From positions 62,001 to 126,000 of the forward strand of contig JACVRA010000179.1 in assembly GCA_019828545.1 (NCBI GenBank): a DNA stretch of 64,000 nt, written 5' to 3'. The DNA is from Paracamarosporium sp. OC-R06-R3 (taxonomy: Eukaryota > Ascomycota > Dothideomycetes > Pleosporales > Didymosphaeriaceae). Position 1 is the stretch's first letter; the number at the start of each line of letters is the position of its first letter. Made by a program: the position numbers and the translations under genes. The notes beneath the pieces are model-generated. The model was not told the DNA's origin. It worked only from the letters and a program-made list of their open reading frames with translations, and did not search any database. This document shows positions 32,758 through 41,978 of this stretch, piece after piece.

Positions 32758-33594
32758 TCACCGTCCCTTAACATCCCCACCCCAGTTCAACCCATCCTCT
32801 ATCCAAATCCTTACAGCCCAACAACTAACCAACAAATCCCTCCTCCACCCTTCCGCCCACCTCCCCTCCTCAATTCCCACCTCGCACCCCTTTCCAGCCT
32901 CCCTCGCAACCTCTACTCCCTCCCCATCAATCCACACACCCTTCCTCACAACAAACAACAACCTCCGGTCCCACTCATCTTCAGCCCGATACCCATACCT
33001 CGCCAACCTCTTCTCATTCTCCGGCCTCAACGCATCCCTCACCCTACTCCTCGTCTTATGCCACACCCTAACCTCCTTTCCCCTAACCCCCCTCGAGCTC
33101 TTAAACTCCATCACCCCGCCGAGCGCGCTGGACCGCTGGCTCCGCATTTCAAACATGCGGTAGTACTTCCCGGCTAGCTCTTGGCAGGTGCATGTGTAGA
33201 GTGTAGTGTCTGGGTCGAAGGAAGGGGATTGGGAGGAGGGCAGGGAAAGGGATCGTGCTTCGGTGGGGAGGAGGCGTCGGATGGAGAGTTTGCTGGGGCG
33301 TCCGCTGGCGGTGAAGGTCTGGTGGAGGTGGTATCGGGGGAGGGAGCTGGTTTTTGTGGTGTAGATTAGGGGTGCGGTGAGGGCGAAGGTGCGGGCTAGG
33401 GCGTCGGTGGGTGCGTAGGTTGGTGGGGGGTCTGGGGCTGTGGTAGGTGGGGGTGGATGGGATGGTGTGTGTGGTGTAGGAGGTGATGAAGGTTGTTGGC
33501 TGTGTATATCCCCAGCTCTTGGTTCGACTGTGTAGTCGTGGTGGACCCTTGTCTCGTCGCTGGCAACGGTTGGTGAGTATGGCGGAGCTTCCAT
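32758..33594 (-). CDS. Hypothetical protein with proline-rich N-terminus
   Basis: Unrecognised, 278 residues, no intron. The first ~60 residues are Pro/Ser/Thr-rich (SSPPTPHTPSHPPPPTTA) and end at PPTYAPTDAL. The folded part begins near ARTFALTAPLIYTTKTS and shows alternating hydrophobic strands: LPRYHLHQTFTASGRPSKLSIRRL, then TLYTCTCQELAGKYYRMFEM, and later WDRRLLFVVRKGVWIDGEG. This looks like a compact beta-rich domain, possibly of the kind seen in several conserved fungal proteins of unknown function. The coding strand is C/A-rich in the 5' half and G/A-rich in the 3' half. Confidence 0.65.
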   Translation of the reverse strand: MEAPPYSPTVASDETRVHHDYTVEPRAGDIHSQQPSSPPTPHTPSHPPPPTTAPDPPPTYAPTDALARTFALTAPLIYTTKTSSLPRYHLHQTFTASGRPSKLSIRRLLPTEARSLSLPSSQSPSFDPDTTLYTCTCQELAGKYYRMFEMRSQRSSALGGVMEFKSSRGVRGKEVRVWHKTRSRVRDALRPENEKRLARYGYRAEDEWDRRLLFVVRKGVWIDGEGVEVAREAGKGCEVGIEEGRWAEGWRRDLLVSCWAVRIWIEDGLNWGGDVKGR

Positions 33595-34210
33595 TATCCC
33601 GGTAAGAGTTGGGATGGGGTAGGCTTGGTATGAAAGACTAGCGGATGAGGCGGGAAATAGTAGGATATGTATATGGCTACATTCTTACGGCAGATACGCT
33701 AGCAAGCGATCTAAGTAGTTTTCTTACGTTTCGAGGCAGTGCGTTGCAGGATGTGCCCGGACGCCTTAGGCTGTAATGGCAAGGCTGATATGTAAGGTCA
33801 CGAGGCGATATGCGCTAGGCACCCTGGGTGATGGTGGATACTCGCTCGTATACCAAGGATAGCGGTTGATCCTCGCGGATAAATTAATCGCGTGGTATAC
33901 TACAAATATCGTAGCCGACTACGATCATTCTCAAAATCTTTCTTCCACTGCGGTGGGTCCGGATGAAGATGGCACCTTGTGAGAGAAAATTCCAAGGAAG
34001 TGACGTTCGCGGAAGGAGCCCCGCACCCTGTTAGCCAAGACGGGAAGCCGCGAGCGACACCGTGCAAACCACCTGCCTCCCACATCGCAACAGCTCCTAT
34101 GAGCGCGGAGCTGCACCATGGCGTTGCCATTCACCAATTAGACGCGTACCAATGTAGCCAAATACGCGCTTCCGAATTGAAATCACCCGCGCGACGCCGA
34201 AGCCGTCCAA
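33595..34210. other. Divergent intergenic, no feature seen
   Basis: Lies between divergent genes and should contain both promoters. No TATA box, repeat or RNA gene recognised. Confidence 0.45.
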
Positions 34211-35812
34211 ATGCCGCTCCTTACGCCAACGCGTGCCCTCGTCCTCTTGACCTCATTCCTGCTCGTGAGCTTCCTATGGACTTTGGGTCTGCCGCAGTAC
34301 ACCGCACCTACGCTTCCGATTGTCAAACCCGATGCATCAGAAGATAAGCCAATCGCCGGACAGCTGTTACCGGAACCGTTGGTCGAGAATGTGGGTGGAG
34401 CAGGCACACCACAAGAGAAGGATACACCTACAACGCTGGCAACTGAGATAGTGTCGGGCCCGACCAGGTCGCCTTCCGCCGCAGATGTAGGCTCTGATAA
34501 AGACTGCAAGGATGTGCGTGGCGCGAAAGACGTCATGGTCGTTGTGCGGACCAGCAGAGCGGAGATAGATGGGAAGCTGCCGGCACACCTCACAAAGCTG
34601 CTATCATGCGTAACAAACTCCCTCATATTCAGCGACCAAGACGGAAAGATCGATGGCTTCCCCGTATACGATGCGCTCGATATCATTGCAGACACGACGA
34701 AGACGAAGCATGAGGAGTTTCTCGAATACGGAAAAATGCAATCGGATAAGGGCTATAAGCCCGGTGTGGACAAGGCGAAGGCGCTGGATAAATGGAAATA
34801 TCTGCCTATGGTGTACAAGACAGCGACCATGGCGCCGAATCACAGGTTCTACATGTTCATCGAGCCTGGCACGAGCTTGAGCTGGACAAATCTGTTGCAG
34901 TGGCTGGATCGCCTCGATTACCGCATCCCTTACTATAGCGGCGTGCCCAATACCATCGATGATAAGAGGTACGCGCAAAGTGGCTCTGGCATTTTGCTGT
35001 CGTACGGTGCTCTGCAGCAGTACCGGACAACATATGAAGAGCTGTATGCGGCTGAGTGGGAACCTCAAATTGGAACCGAATGCTGCGGCGATCTGGTCCT
35101 CGCGACTGCCATGAAGCAGTCGCGCGTTGAGTCCTATTCGTCCTTGGGTCTGTTTGAAACTGGGACGCCTAGCACAATAGGATGGACACAAAAGTTCTGG
35201 TGCACGCCCATTGTTTCCTGGGATCATTTGACAGCTTCTGAATTCGACTTGTTCTGGAATAATCACAATGATTGGACACAAAAACACGGCTGGGCTACAC
35301 CATACGTTCACTACACTGCTTTCGAGCAGTTTGTCAAGCCCCATCTATCGGAGCAGAAGGAAGATTGGGACAACATCTCGTCAGACACACAGCTCAAGGC
35401 CGAGAAAGGCCGACGCGAAAAGTTGACTAAGCAAAAAGCTGAGCAAGAAGCGAAAAAAGAGCCAACGGAAGTCCCTAATGACGATAAAAAGAATACGGCA
35501 GAATCCCATCCACACTCGCCAGGAATCCTCCCCAAACGTAACGACAACCTCGACACCCTGCTCCAATCCGCCGCCGACAGCCCCTCGAACTGCCAAGCCG
35601 CATGTCAAAACACCGATGACTGCCTCCAATGGAAACACACCACCAAAGGCGACGGTGAATGCCACCTCGGCAAAGCTCTCCGCCTCGGCGCTAAAGTCGA
35701 AAAACCGAATTCAGATGCCCGCTGGACAAGCGGCTGGCTCCTGGATCGCGTTAACAAGGTCATAGAGGATTGGGGTAAATGCGAGAGAGCCGAATGGAGG
35801 TTCAACCAGTAG
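34211..35812 (+). CDS. Type II membrane glycosyltransferase (fringe-like/DUF604, GT31-like) with PAN/apple-like tail
   Basis: Intronless, 533 residues. An N-terminal signal anchor (ALVLLTSFLLVSFLWTLGL) and a Pro/Thr-rich stem point to a Golgi type II protein. The catalytic part begins near KDVMVVVRTSRAEIDGKLPAHL and LIFSDQDG, with NHRFYMFIEPGTSLSWTNLLQWLD at the usual donor-site position, as in fungal fringe/DUF604-like proteins. The classical DDD is replaced by FIEPGT, which is common in this fungal branch but makes activity uncertain. YSGVPNTIDDKRYAQSGSGILLSYGAL and CCGDLVLATAM fit the acceptor half. The C-terminus holds four cysteines (CQAACQNTDDCLQW...CHLG) like a PAN/apple carbohydrate- or protein-binding module. 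A Lys/Glu linker separates the two. Confidence 0.78.
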   Translation: MPLLTPTRALVLLTSFLLVSFLWTLGLPQYTAPTLPIVKPDASEDKPIAGQLLPEPLVENVGGAGTPQEKDTPTTLATEIVSGPTRSPSAADVGSDKDCKDVRGAKDVMVVVRTSRAEIDGKLPAHLTKLLSCVTNSLIFSDQDGKIDGFPVYDALDIIADTTKTKHEEFLEYGKMQSDKGYKPGVDKAKALDKWKYLPMVYKTATMAPNHRFYMFIEPGTSLSWTNLLQWLDRLDYRIPYYSGVPNTIDDKRYAQSGSGILLSYGALQQYRTTYEELYAAEWEPQIGTECCGDLVLATAMKQSRVESYSSLGLFETGTPSTIGWTQKFWCTPIVSWDHLTASEFDLFWNNHNDWTQKHGWATPYVHYTAFEQFVKPHLSEQKEDWDNISSDTQLKAEKGRREKLTKQKAEQEAKKEPTEVPNDDKKNTAESHPHSPGILPKRNDNLDTLLQSAADSPSNCQAACQNTDDCLQWKHTTKGDGECHLGKALRLGAKVEKPNSDARWTSGWLLDRVNKVIEDWGKCERAEWRFNQ

Positions 35813-36564
35813 AACTGGTGGACTGCCATCAAGACGCCGCCGGGGGAAGTATAAGTCATGGATGGTTGTGTGTGTGGTTTAGAGGATCCAGGTATGTTTT
35901 TGTTAGAGTTGAGCTTTGTACATGCTTGTATCTTCGGGTATCTCCGGAATGGGAGAATAGAGGAGTACAGCGGTGTTTTGATAAAGGGATTGTGCTAGTT
36001 AGTGGGTCGTTGGTGGGTTTTGTACATGATATACCCTGTTTGTAGGATATATGAATTTTCTTCACGACTGCTTGACTGCATTGGATTGGGCGTAAGGAGT
36101 GACGTTGGTTGGTATTTTCTAACTAATTTTGCTACATGAGAGAGTGAATGGGGACGATGACAGGAACTTTGGGGATGGGGATGGGGATGGGGACGGTGAT
36201 GGTGGTGGTGGTGGGGAATAAGTGATTAGTGCTTGGATGTATGATGGGTGAGGTAAAGGAAAGGGGAGGGCAATGAAAGAGTTGCTAAGAGGGAAAAGTT
36301 GAAGGAATGATGATAAGTTGTTGAGATGGTGATGGATGAAGAGGTCATTCGTCAACGGATGATGAATGGGAAGGTGATGGGTTGGATAGTGGATTGTAGA
36401 GATTGACATAAACAGCCGTGCCGCTTGCGTGGTGAACGTTACTAGCTATTGAGCTGACGGTAACGAGAGTTGATACAACGCGGGTGGTTGTGGAAACGAG
36501 TCTCGATATCTTCTTGATAGACATGCTGTATCTGATCGCCTTTGGAGCTTGTGTGGGAAGTGTT
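35813..36564. other. Convergent intergenic with G-rich microsatellite
   Basis: Between converging genes. The only feature is a GGGGAT/GGT repeat at 36171-36216. Proline-rich and glycine-rich ORFs here are repeat artefacts. Confidence 0.55.
36171..36216. repeat. Microsatellite, (GGGGAT)n followed by (GGT)n
   Basis: Three GGGGAT units, one GGGGAC variant, then GGT/GAT triplets ending in GTGGGG. It is non-coding and the G-runs could form a quadruplex; that is inference. Confidence 0.7.
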
Positions 36565-38199
36565 CTAGCCAATTTTTTCAAGCTGTTCTTGCACTTCGGC
36601 GAGCACGCGCCTTCTTTCCATTTGAGCATCGACGGCTGCGTTGTAGGTGGTTGTTGCTTCGTTGAGAGCATTATTGGCTACGTGCATCTCATGTCTTGTG
36701 CTCTCAATAGCTGACAAGCCATGGGCAATCTCGTTCTGCAGATTCATCTCGACCGCTTCTAGATCTGTGCGTGTGAAAGCTGTGGGTGCTTGAGCTATGG
36801 TAGTGCCAGCACTAGGAATGTTCGTGAGGCTTTGGGCACCCGTGGGGAGCGTGCTAGGTCCGTCTCGTGTTGTGGTCTGGAACATATCGTCGATTTCCGC
36901 ATCTGAGCTTGCATCTGAGTATTCCTGAAGACTCTTGCGTTGGGATCTGGTGGTTCTGAATGGATTCTTCCTGCTTGACTCGGTCGCGGGCAATACTTGC
37001 GATGGAGCATCTGCCTTGCCTTTCTGAGCAGGCTTCCGAGTTCTCTTCTCCATCTCTATGCCCTTGGCTGTGCAGTAGTTTCTGATTCCTGACTTGGAAT
37101 ATCTGCAGAATGCACCGTTGATTGGTATGACATTGTTGCCAATCCCTGTCTCTCCCATCTCTTCATATTTCAGAACAAAGTAGTAACGCGCCAACATGAG
37201 TATTGGGTAGTAGTTGTAGCCTATAGGACCTTCGTTGCCTATGGCGGACCTAAGGGTCTCCTCAAAGTTGACATCGTTGAAGTCTCTGTATCTTCCCTTC
37301 TCCAACCTTTTGATTGTGATGTTGTTATTCCTGTCTCTGATCTCCACCTCACATGGATGTTGTGGTCCATGATTGTTTCCATTCGTGACTACCAAATACA
37401 TCCATACATCGCTTTGACCATCCTTCCATGTCCCAAGGTAGAGACGCAATGGTAGGTATTCCGGTTCATCTCTTTCGTGCGGTTCAAGTCTCAGTCCTGA
37501 ATCCTCCAGATTCGGCATCTTTGCGACCTCAGGTATCTCTTTCCTGATTCTGTTGAGAATCTGTGTCACAGATGACTCGTTTTGTTCGCGAATGACATCA
37601 TCGTCGATATCCATTGAACTACCGTCTGACGGGGTTGCTGCACTGGACCGAATCTTTTCTTGTTGATCTGTATTCCTGAACTCATCAGTTTCTTGGAGAA
37701 TTTTCAAAGCCTCGCATAGAGCGTCCACATCGACCTCTGTATCGGGCCAGGTTTGGAAGATGTCAACTGATCCTTGAGTGTGTGCCCCCCATTGAATGAA
37801 GTGGAACTGCAAGAGGGCAGCACTGCGTTTATCTATTTCCGTCTTGAATAGGCCTTCGTACAGATCCTTGTCCCAGGCGAACACCCCCTTCTTGTTCCTC
37901 ATCTTGAGATCCATACCATTAAGTGTATGATAGGTCGGACGGAAATATGAATCAGGCAAGTCGAGGCTTGTTCCGGGAGTGGGGTACAACTTACAGTCCC
38001 CCATTCCGGCGCTAGGGTATACGGGGCCAAAGTTGAGCACGGCATGGCCGCCTTCGATGAAGATGTCGTATGTTTCGTAAGAGGGGAGAGTTTCGAGCAC
38101 ATGTTCGAGGTGCGTATCGCGCACATTCTGCATAATAGTGGCTAGCATTCTTTCACTGCGTAACTGCGCATCAGAGTCAGGCTGCTGAATAGCTGACAT
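36565..38199 (-). CDS. Hypothetical orphan protein with C-terminal coiled coil
   Basis: Unrecognised, intronless, 544 residues from the ATG at 38199; the frame is open to 38235 but begins there with TTG. The N-terminal region (ERMLATIMQNVRDTHLEHVLETLP) is helical. A folded part follows with many aromatics, around YDIFIEGGHAVLNFGPVYPS, FHFIQWGAHTQGSVDIF and YLPLRLYLGTWKDGQSDVWMYLVV. Then come IGNEGPIGYNYYPILMLARYYFVLKYEE and a basic disordered segment (KRTRKPAQKGKADAPS). The C-terminal ~80 residues form a coiled coil ending LAEVQEQLEKIG. No cofactor or catalytic motif is evident. It lies in the accessory block with the RING genes, divergent from the one at 38812. Confidence 0.65.
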   Translation of the reverse strand: MSAIQQPDSDAQLRSERMLATIMQNVRDTHLEHVLETLPSYETYDIFIEGGHAVLNFGPVYPSAGMGDCKLYPTPGTSLDLPDSYFRPTYHTLNGMDLKMRNKKGVFAWDKDLYEGLFKTEIDKRSAALLQFHFIQWGAHTQGSVDIFQTWPDTEVDVDALCEALKILQETDEFRNTDQQEKIRSSAATPSDGSSMDIDDDVIREQNESSVTQILNRIRKEIPEVAKMPNLEDSGLRLEPHERDEPEYLPLRLYLGTWKDGQSDVWMYLVVTNGNNHGPQHPCEVEIRDRNNNITIKRLEKGRYRDFNDVNFEETLRSAIGNEGPIGYNYYPILMLARYYFVLKYEEMGETGIGNNVIPINGAFCRYSKSGIRNYCTAKGIEMEKRTRKPAQKGKADAPSQVLPATESSRKNPFRTTRSQRKSLQEYSDASSDAEIDDMFQTTTRDGPSTLPTGAQSLTNIPSAGTTIAQAPTAFTRTDLEAVEMNLQNEIAHGLSAIESTRHEMHVANNALNEATTTYNAAVDAQMERRRVLAEVQEQLEKIG

Positions 38200-38811
38200 G
38201 GCGGATGTAATTGTGATCTGAGCGTAAGCAGTCAATCTGTCCTATGATTTTGCTAGCTCTTGGGAAAGATCCATGTTATATTATATGTCGACACTTGTTT
38301 GCGCAGCGACCCACATGAACTTACACTATCTGACTCAAACGTTCCAGATGTTTGCTCGTGAGAGATATCGCAAACATTATGAAAGAACGCATGTACAACT
38401 TAATTGTTTGTCAACTGCACATGAACATAGTGAAAGGGTTTCCGGAAACACCATTCACACACTTGCTAGACTAATTGTCTGGCCATCTTAATTGCGATCA
38501 CTACTATCGACTGCGGTACCGATGGCGGTTACAGAGCATACATGTTTACGTCTGGTGGTAAAGATCATCATGTTTTGGAAAGGAATCTCATAGCATGTTA
38601 CACTTTTGGTGAACATTATTAGATTGTCTGGGTCAAAATCGTTCTCGAAAACGGGAGACTGTCTCGCCTGTTTGAATTGAGCGTCCTCACAAATGCCCCA
38701 TCTTCGAACAGCATAGCTGCGTTCGACCAACATAGTGCTTCCGGCCTTTTGTGAAGTAATTCATTGTTTAGGAACATTCTTTCCTTTATCAAGGGCGATC
38801 AAACGGTCACA
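38200..38811. other. Divergent intergenic, no feature seen
   Basis: AT-rich space between an orphan and a RING gene. A possible acceptor (TTTAG at 38767-38771) in frame with the RING ORF leaves room for an upstream exon. Confidence 0.45.
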
Positions 38812-39555
38812 ATGCTGAGGCTTCTTCGTCATATAAGCACTGAAGTTTCTTCAGATGTTCAAACAACCATAATACGACAACGTAAATTAAGAGCAAAGAT
38901 GACTGGTTACATTACTCGCCTCAGTGCCCTCGAAGAAATCCTCAACAAGCCTCATATACCGTTGACAGAAGCATGTCGCATTCTCCGATGCTTCATATGG
39001 TTCAGCTGTATCGTCGCCTTAGGCTACGAGGATGATCCTGATAATCAAAGTTGGCACACGCTAGATGAATCTTTATCACGAGACTGGCTCGATTTAATTG
39101 AAGAATCTGGTGTCAATGACGACAGCCAGGGCTATATGCGCAACATTGACTTGCCACTTACCGTCCGTACGCTTTGGGAGCTCACCGAGTATCATTCTCG
39201 TGCAGAAGGCCGGACTGAAGAGTATTTGTGGATAACTGTACCAAGGTTCATCACTATGCTCGGTCTCCAGATCCTAGGAGATGATATTCATGATGACCCA
39301 CGCGTGATTGATAGGATTCTGGAGGCGATGGGGATATCTCTGAAGACAGCCCCCCAGATGGTACAAATTCACGATATCTCAGAGCCACATACCGGTACAG
39401 ATCAAGACTGTCATATTTGCTTTGATGGAACTGCGGATACTGTTATAATCAAGGCTTGCGGGCATATCCTTTGCGAAAAGTGCCTGTTTACATGGGTCCT
39501 TAAAGGTGAAGGCGCAACAACTAAATGTCCATACTGTCGAGGACAACTTATATAG
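38812..39555 (+). CDS. RING-HC finger protein (putative E3 ubiquitin ligase)
   Basis: About 247 residues from the ATG at 38812. The frame remains open upstream to at least 38764 (TTG) next to a possible splice acceptor, so a 5' exon may be missing. The N-terminal ~190 residues are helical with no known domain. The C-terminus is a clear RING: CHIC, then an 11-residue loop to CGH, CEKC, and CPYC near the end, in a C3HC4 arrangement. Such proteins bring an E2 enzyme to a substrate; the target is unknown. The helical N-terminus resembles a group of short fungal RING proteins found in expanded, lineage-specific sets, by impression only. Confidence 0.75.
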   Translation: MLRLLRHISTEVSSDVQTTIIRQRKLRAKMTGYITRLSALEEILNKPHIPLTEACRILRCFIWFSCIVALGYEDDPDNQSWHTLDESLSRDWLDLIEESGVNDDSQGYMRNIDLPLTVRTLWELTEYHSRAEGRTEEYLWITVPRFITMLGLQILGDDIHDDPRVIDRILEAMGISLKTAPQMVQIHDISEPHTGTDQDCHICFDGTADTVIIKACGHILCEKCLFTWVLKGEGATTKCPYCRGQLI

Positions 39556-40259
39556 CATCAATTGGAGGTCTTAAGGAGGCGTTGACTTGTTAAGGGTGAT
39601 TCGGTGACCTAGTCTCATAAACGATGTTAACACCTGGAATACTTATCATTATACGCATTGTAAACTGAGGGTATACAGTTAGTTTCGTACAATCTTTGCT
39701 AATATCGCGGAAAGAACGTTAGAATATAATCAGGATAGCATAAAGCACGTGTATAAGTCTCAGGATACGTTCCTTCAAGAGTAAAATTAGAAGTGTTCAC
39801 AGTAATTAGCATCGAATGAAGTCGATCATGGTGAGCTCGGCATTTGTCACTCTACCTGATCCATCCCACAAGGATTGAAAAACCTGTGCCCTAATCATGT
39901 TTAAACAAAGATTCTCTCATATTCAGTTGTAGCGTAAGTGGACAGTCATACTCATTACCAATCCATAGAGGCTCTGCTCCTAAGAAGTTCCATACCTAAT
40001 TCACGAGCTACAAAGTCCCCTTTAGAGCACTCCGTATATTGTCTCCCTGGCTCTTTGTCCAAGCTCTTCAAGGTATAGACCATGACTCCTTGAAACTTGA
40101 AGTTCCCTGTACAGGTTTCGTAATGCTCTTGTGCTTGATCTTGATACGGATGGAGATTAGGGGCTCTGGGTCGATCTGTCGGTCACTAACCTCACAAGCC
40201 ACACTCTGTGTCGCATCAACGCTAGTAAATCCTTGGGTCCTGTAATGGCTGAGGAATGT
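39556..40259. other. AT-rich convergent intergenic, no feature seen
   Basis: About 700 AT-rich bases between converging genes. No ORF, repeat or RNA gene that I can support. Confidence 0.5.
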
Positions 40260-41006
40260 TTACCATGAGTTGATCTCTGCGTTGCTACCCTCTTCATCTT
40301 CGTTTTTGGTATCCTCGTTGGAATCCTCAGTCCCCTGTGACTTGTGCTCGATACAGTGTGCGCGAAGCTTCTCCAAAATCCCAAGAGGAATCAACGGTCT
40401 TGATGCATCTTGTAGGCCCTTGTACCATTGTTTGTGCTCGGCATGGCCGCCTTCCTTGCCTTTCCATTGCGTGCTCGGATCACCCCGCTCTAATTCTGCC
40501 ACCTTGTCAAAAAGGTGAACTCCTTCGGTCGTTGTAACTTTAGTAAGGAGATCATCAATAGGTCTGTTGAAGCACATCCACTCTATGCGGTCTTCATCAA
40601 GAAACCGAAAACCTAAGGCACTACCTTGATATCGGAAGACGTTGCGCAGGAAGGCTACCTCGGTGAAGCCTTCGGGGACCTCATCACCCTCGGGTACGAA
40701 GTTTTTCTCTGTACCGTCAGGGTTGCAGAGATTGTCATGCGACTGAAGGCGGTAAAGAAAGCCGTGGCTTACGGCGGAAAGGGTTTGCTCAAACTGCGAT
40801 ATAGACATGAGCGTGTGCGGAAAGTGATATAGCTCGACAGTTGTCAGCCAGGACCGGTATTCGATCTGCTTCAGCGGAGCGCGAGGAGCGTAGCGAGCTT
40901 TGATTTTCTCATTGGGTGTCATTGCGACGTTGTCGGAAAGTAGGTATTGTGAGGAAGTTGTACTCAGCTGGCCAGTTCGCGAAGTTGATCCATTTGAAAT
41001 AGGCAT
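40260..41006 (-). CDS. Hypothetical orphan protein with acidic tail
   Basis: Unrecognised, intronless, 248 residues. The N-terminus is Ser/Thr-rich; a compact middle begins near IKARYAPRAPLKQIEYRSW and includes FPHTLMSISQFEQTLSAVSHGFLYRLQSHDNLC. There is also a WMCFNRPIDDLLTKVTTTEG stretch, where aromatic and charged residues suggest a folded domain. The last 30 residues are strongly acidic (EDSNEDTKNEDEEGSNAE). No signal peptide, membrane helix or catalytic motif is seen. It sits in the accessory block and has no evident partner. Confidence 0.6.
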   Translation of the reverse strand: MPISNGSTSRTGQLSTTSSQYLLSDNVAMTPNEKIKARYAPRAPLKQIEYRSWLTTVELYHFPHTLMSISQFEQTLSAVSHGFLYRLQSHDNLCNPDGTEKNFVPEGDEVPEGFTEVAFLRNVFRYQGSALGFRFLDEDRIEWMCFNRPIDDLLTKVTTTEGVHLFDKVAELERGDPSTQWKGKEGGHAEHKQWYKGLQDASRPLIPLGILEKLRAHCIEHKSQGTEDSNEDTKNEDEEGSNAEINSW

Positions 41007-41978
41007 GCTAATAGGTAAATGAGATATGTTATTTTCGCTGAGGGTTAAAGTTTGGCACTAAACAAGGCCAAGACGCAATCAACATGAAAGTCCACTCTGC
41101 CGTGATGTCACGTGAACGCATAAGACGAGGAGCCTTTGTGTATGATCAACAATAGGCTGACTGTCCCTTAACTTTTGTGGCTAGGAATTTCTCTTTTGCA
41201 AAAGCGCCCGCGCACCTAACTTCCAAACATCTTTGCGATATGAGGGGCGGTTTATATTAGAACGTCTACCTACTGTCTATATCAAGCTATGGCAAACTTA
41301 TTTATTCTGGACGCGTCGCCTGTTACCATAATTGTCACATGTATCTAATACAACCTTCGAAGTGTTGCATAATCGTTGAACTTGGAAGGATCTCGCAGAC
41401 TGTGCAGGCTTTCATGGTGCATCAAGCGGAGCAAATCGACAAATTGTGGCTTTCCGCATTTTCAGTTTGCTGAATATTATAATGTCATTTGAAATTTGAC
41501 GGGTGTACTACATTTACAGCTATTCGAACACCAGGAAACATCATTGTTGTTTTCATATAGATTTGAAGTCGTACATACGTTGGGATGGAAAGTTCCTACT
41601 AATTCTGGTGCGATACATCTAACCATCTCTATGAGCTTAACGGTGCATGACAACTCTATCTTGGTTATACCTAGTGGCCTCGCTGGGCTTTAGTCGAGGT
41701 TTGTATTTGCATGATCGTAAGGAGGTCGCACTAAAGCAGCCGATCTAGCATCTTGAGCGCAAATAGTAGACTGGGAAGTGCATATCGACGACAACCCGGA
41801 AGGGTTTCGATAAAGAGCATGAGAACAGATTGCTTATAATGGAAGTTGAGACACAGTTAATTTGAAGGCATAGAGTGTCGGTGAACATGTGACGATCACT
41901 ACAATTGTGTGACCTTGATAATATATGCTTTTCCGATAACAATTCTGTCAAAATGTGTGTACGGTAGTTCATATCTGC
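41007..41978. other. AT-rich intergenic, no feature seen
   Basis: Nearly 1 kb of AT-rich sequence. The few ORFs are short and lack features. Base bias could reflect old decay, but no transposon remnant can be named. Confidence 0.5.

Noticed and set aside
36119..36409. Proline/serine-rich ORF on the minus strand
   Set aside because: Translation of the GGGGAT/GGT microsatellite, not a gene.
38767..38771. Splice acceptor upstream of the RING gene start
   Set aside because: In frame, but no matching donor with coding sequence was found, so the ATG at 38812 is kept.
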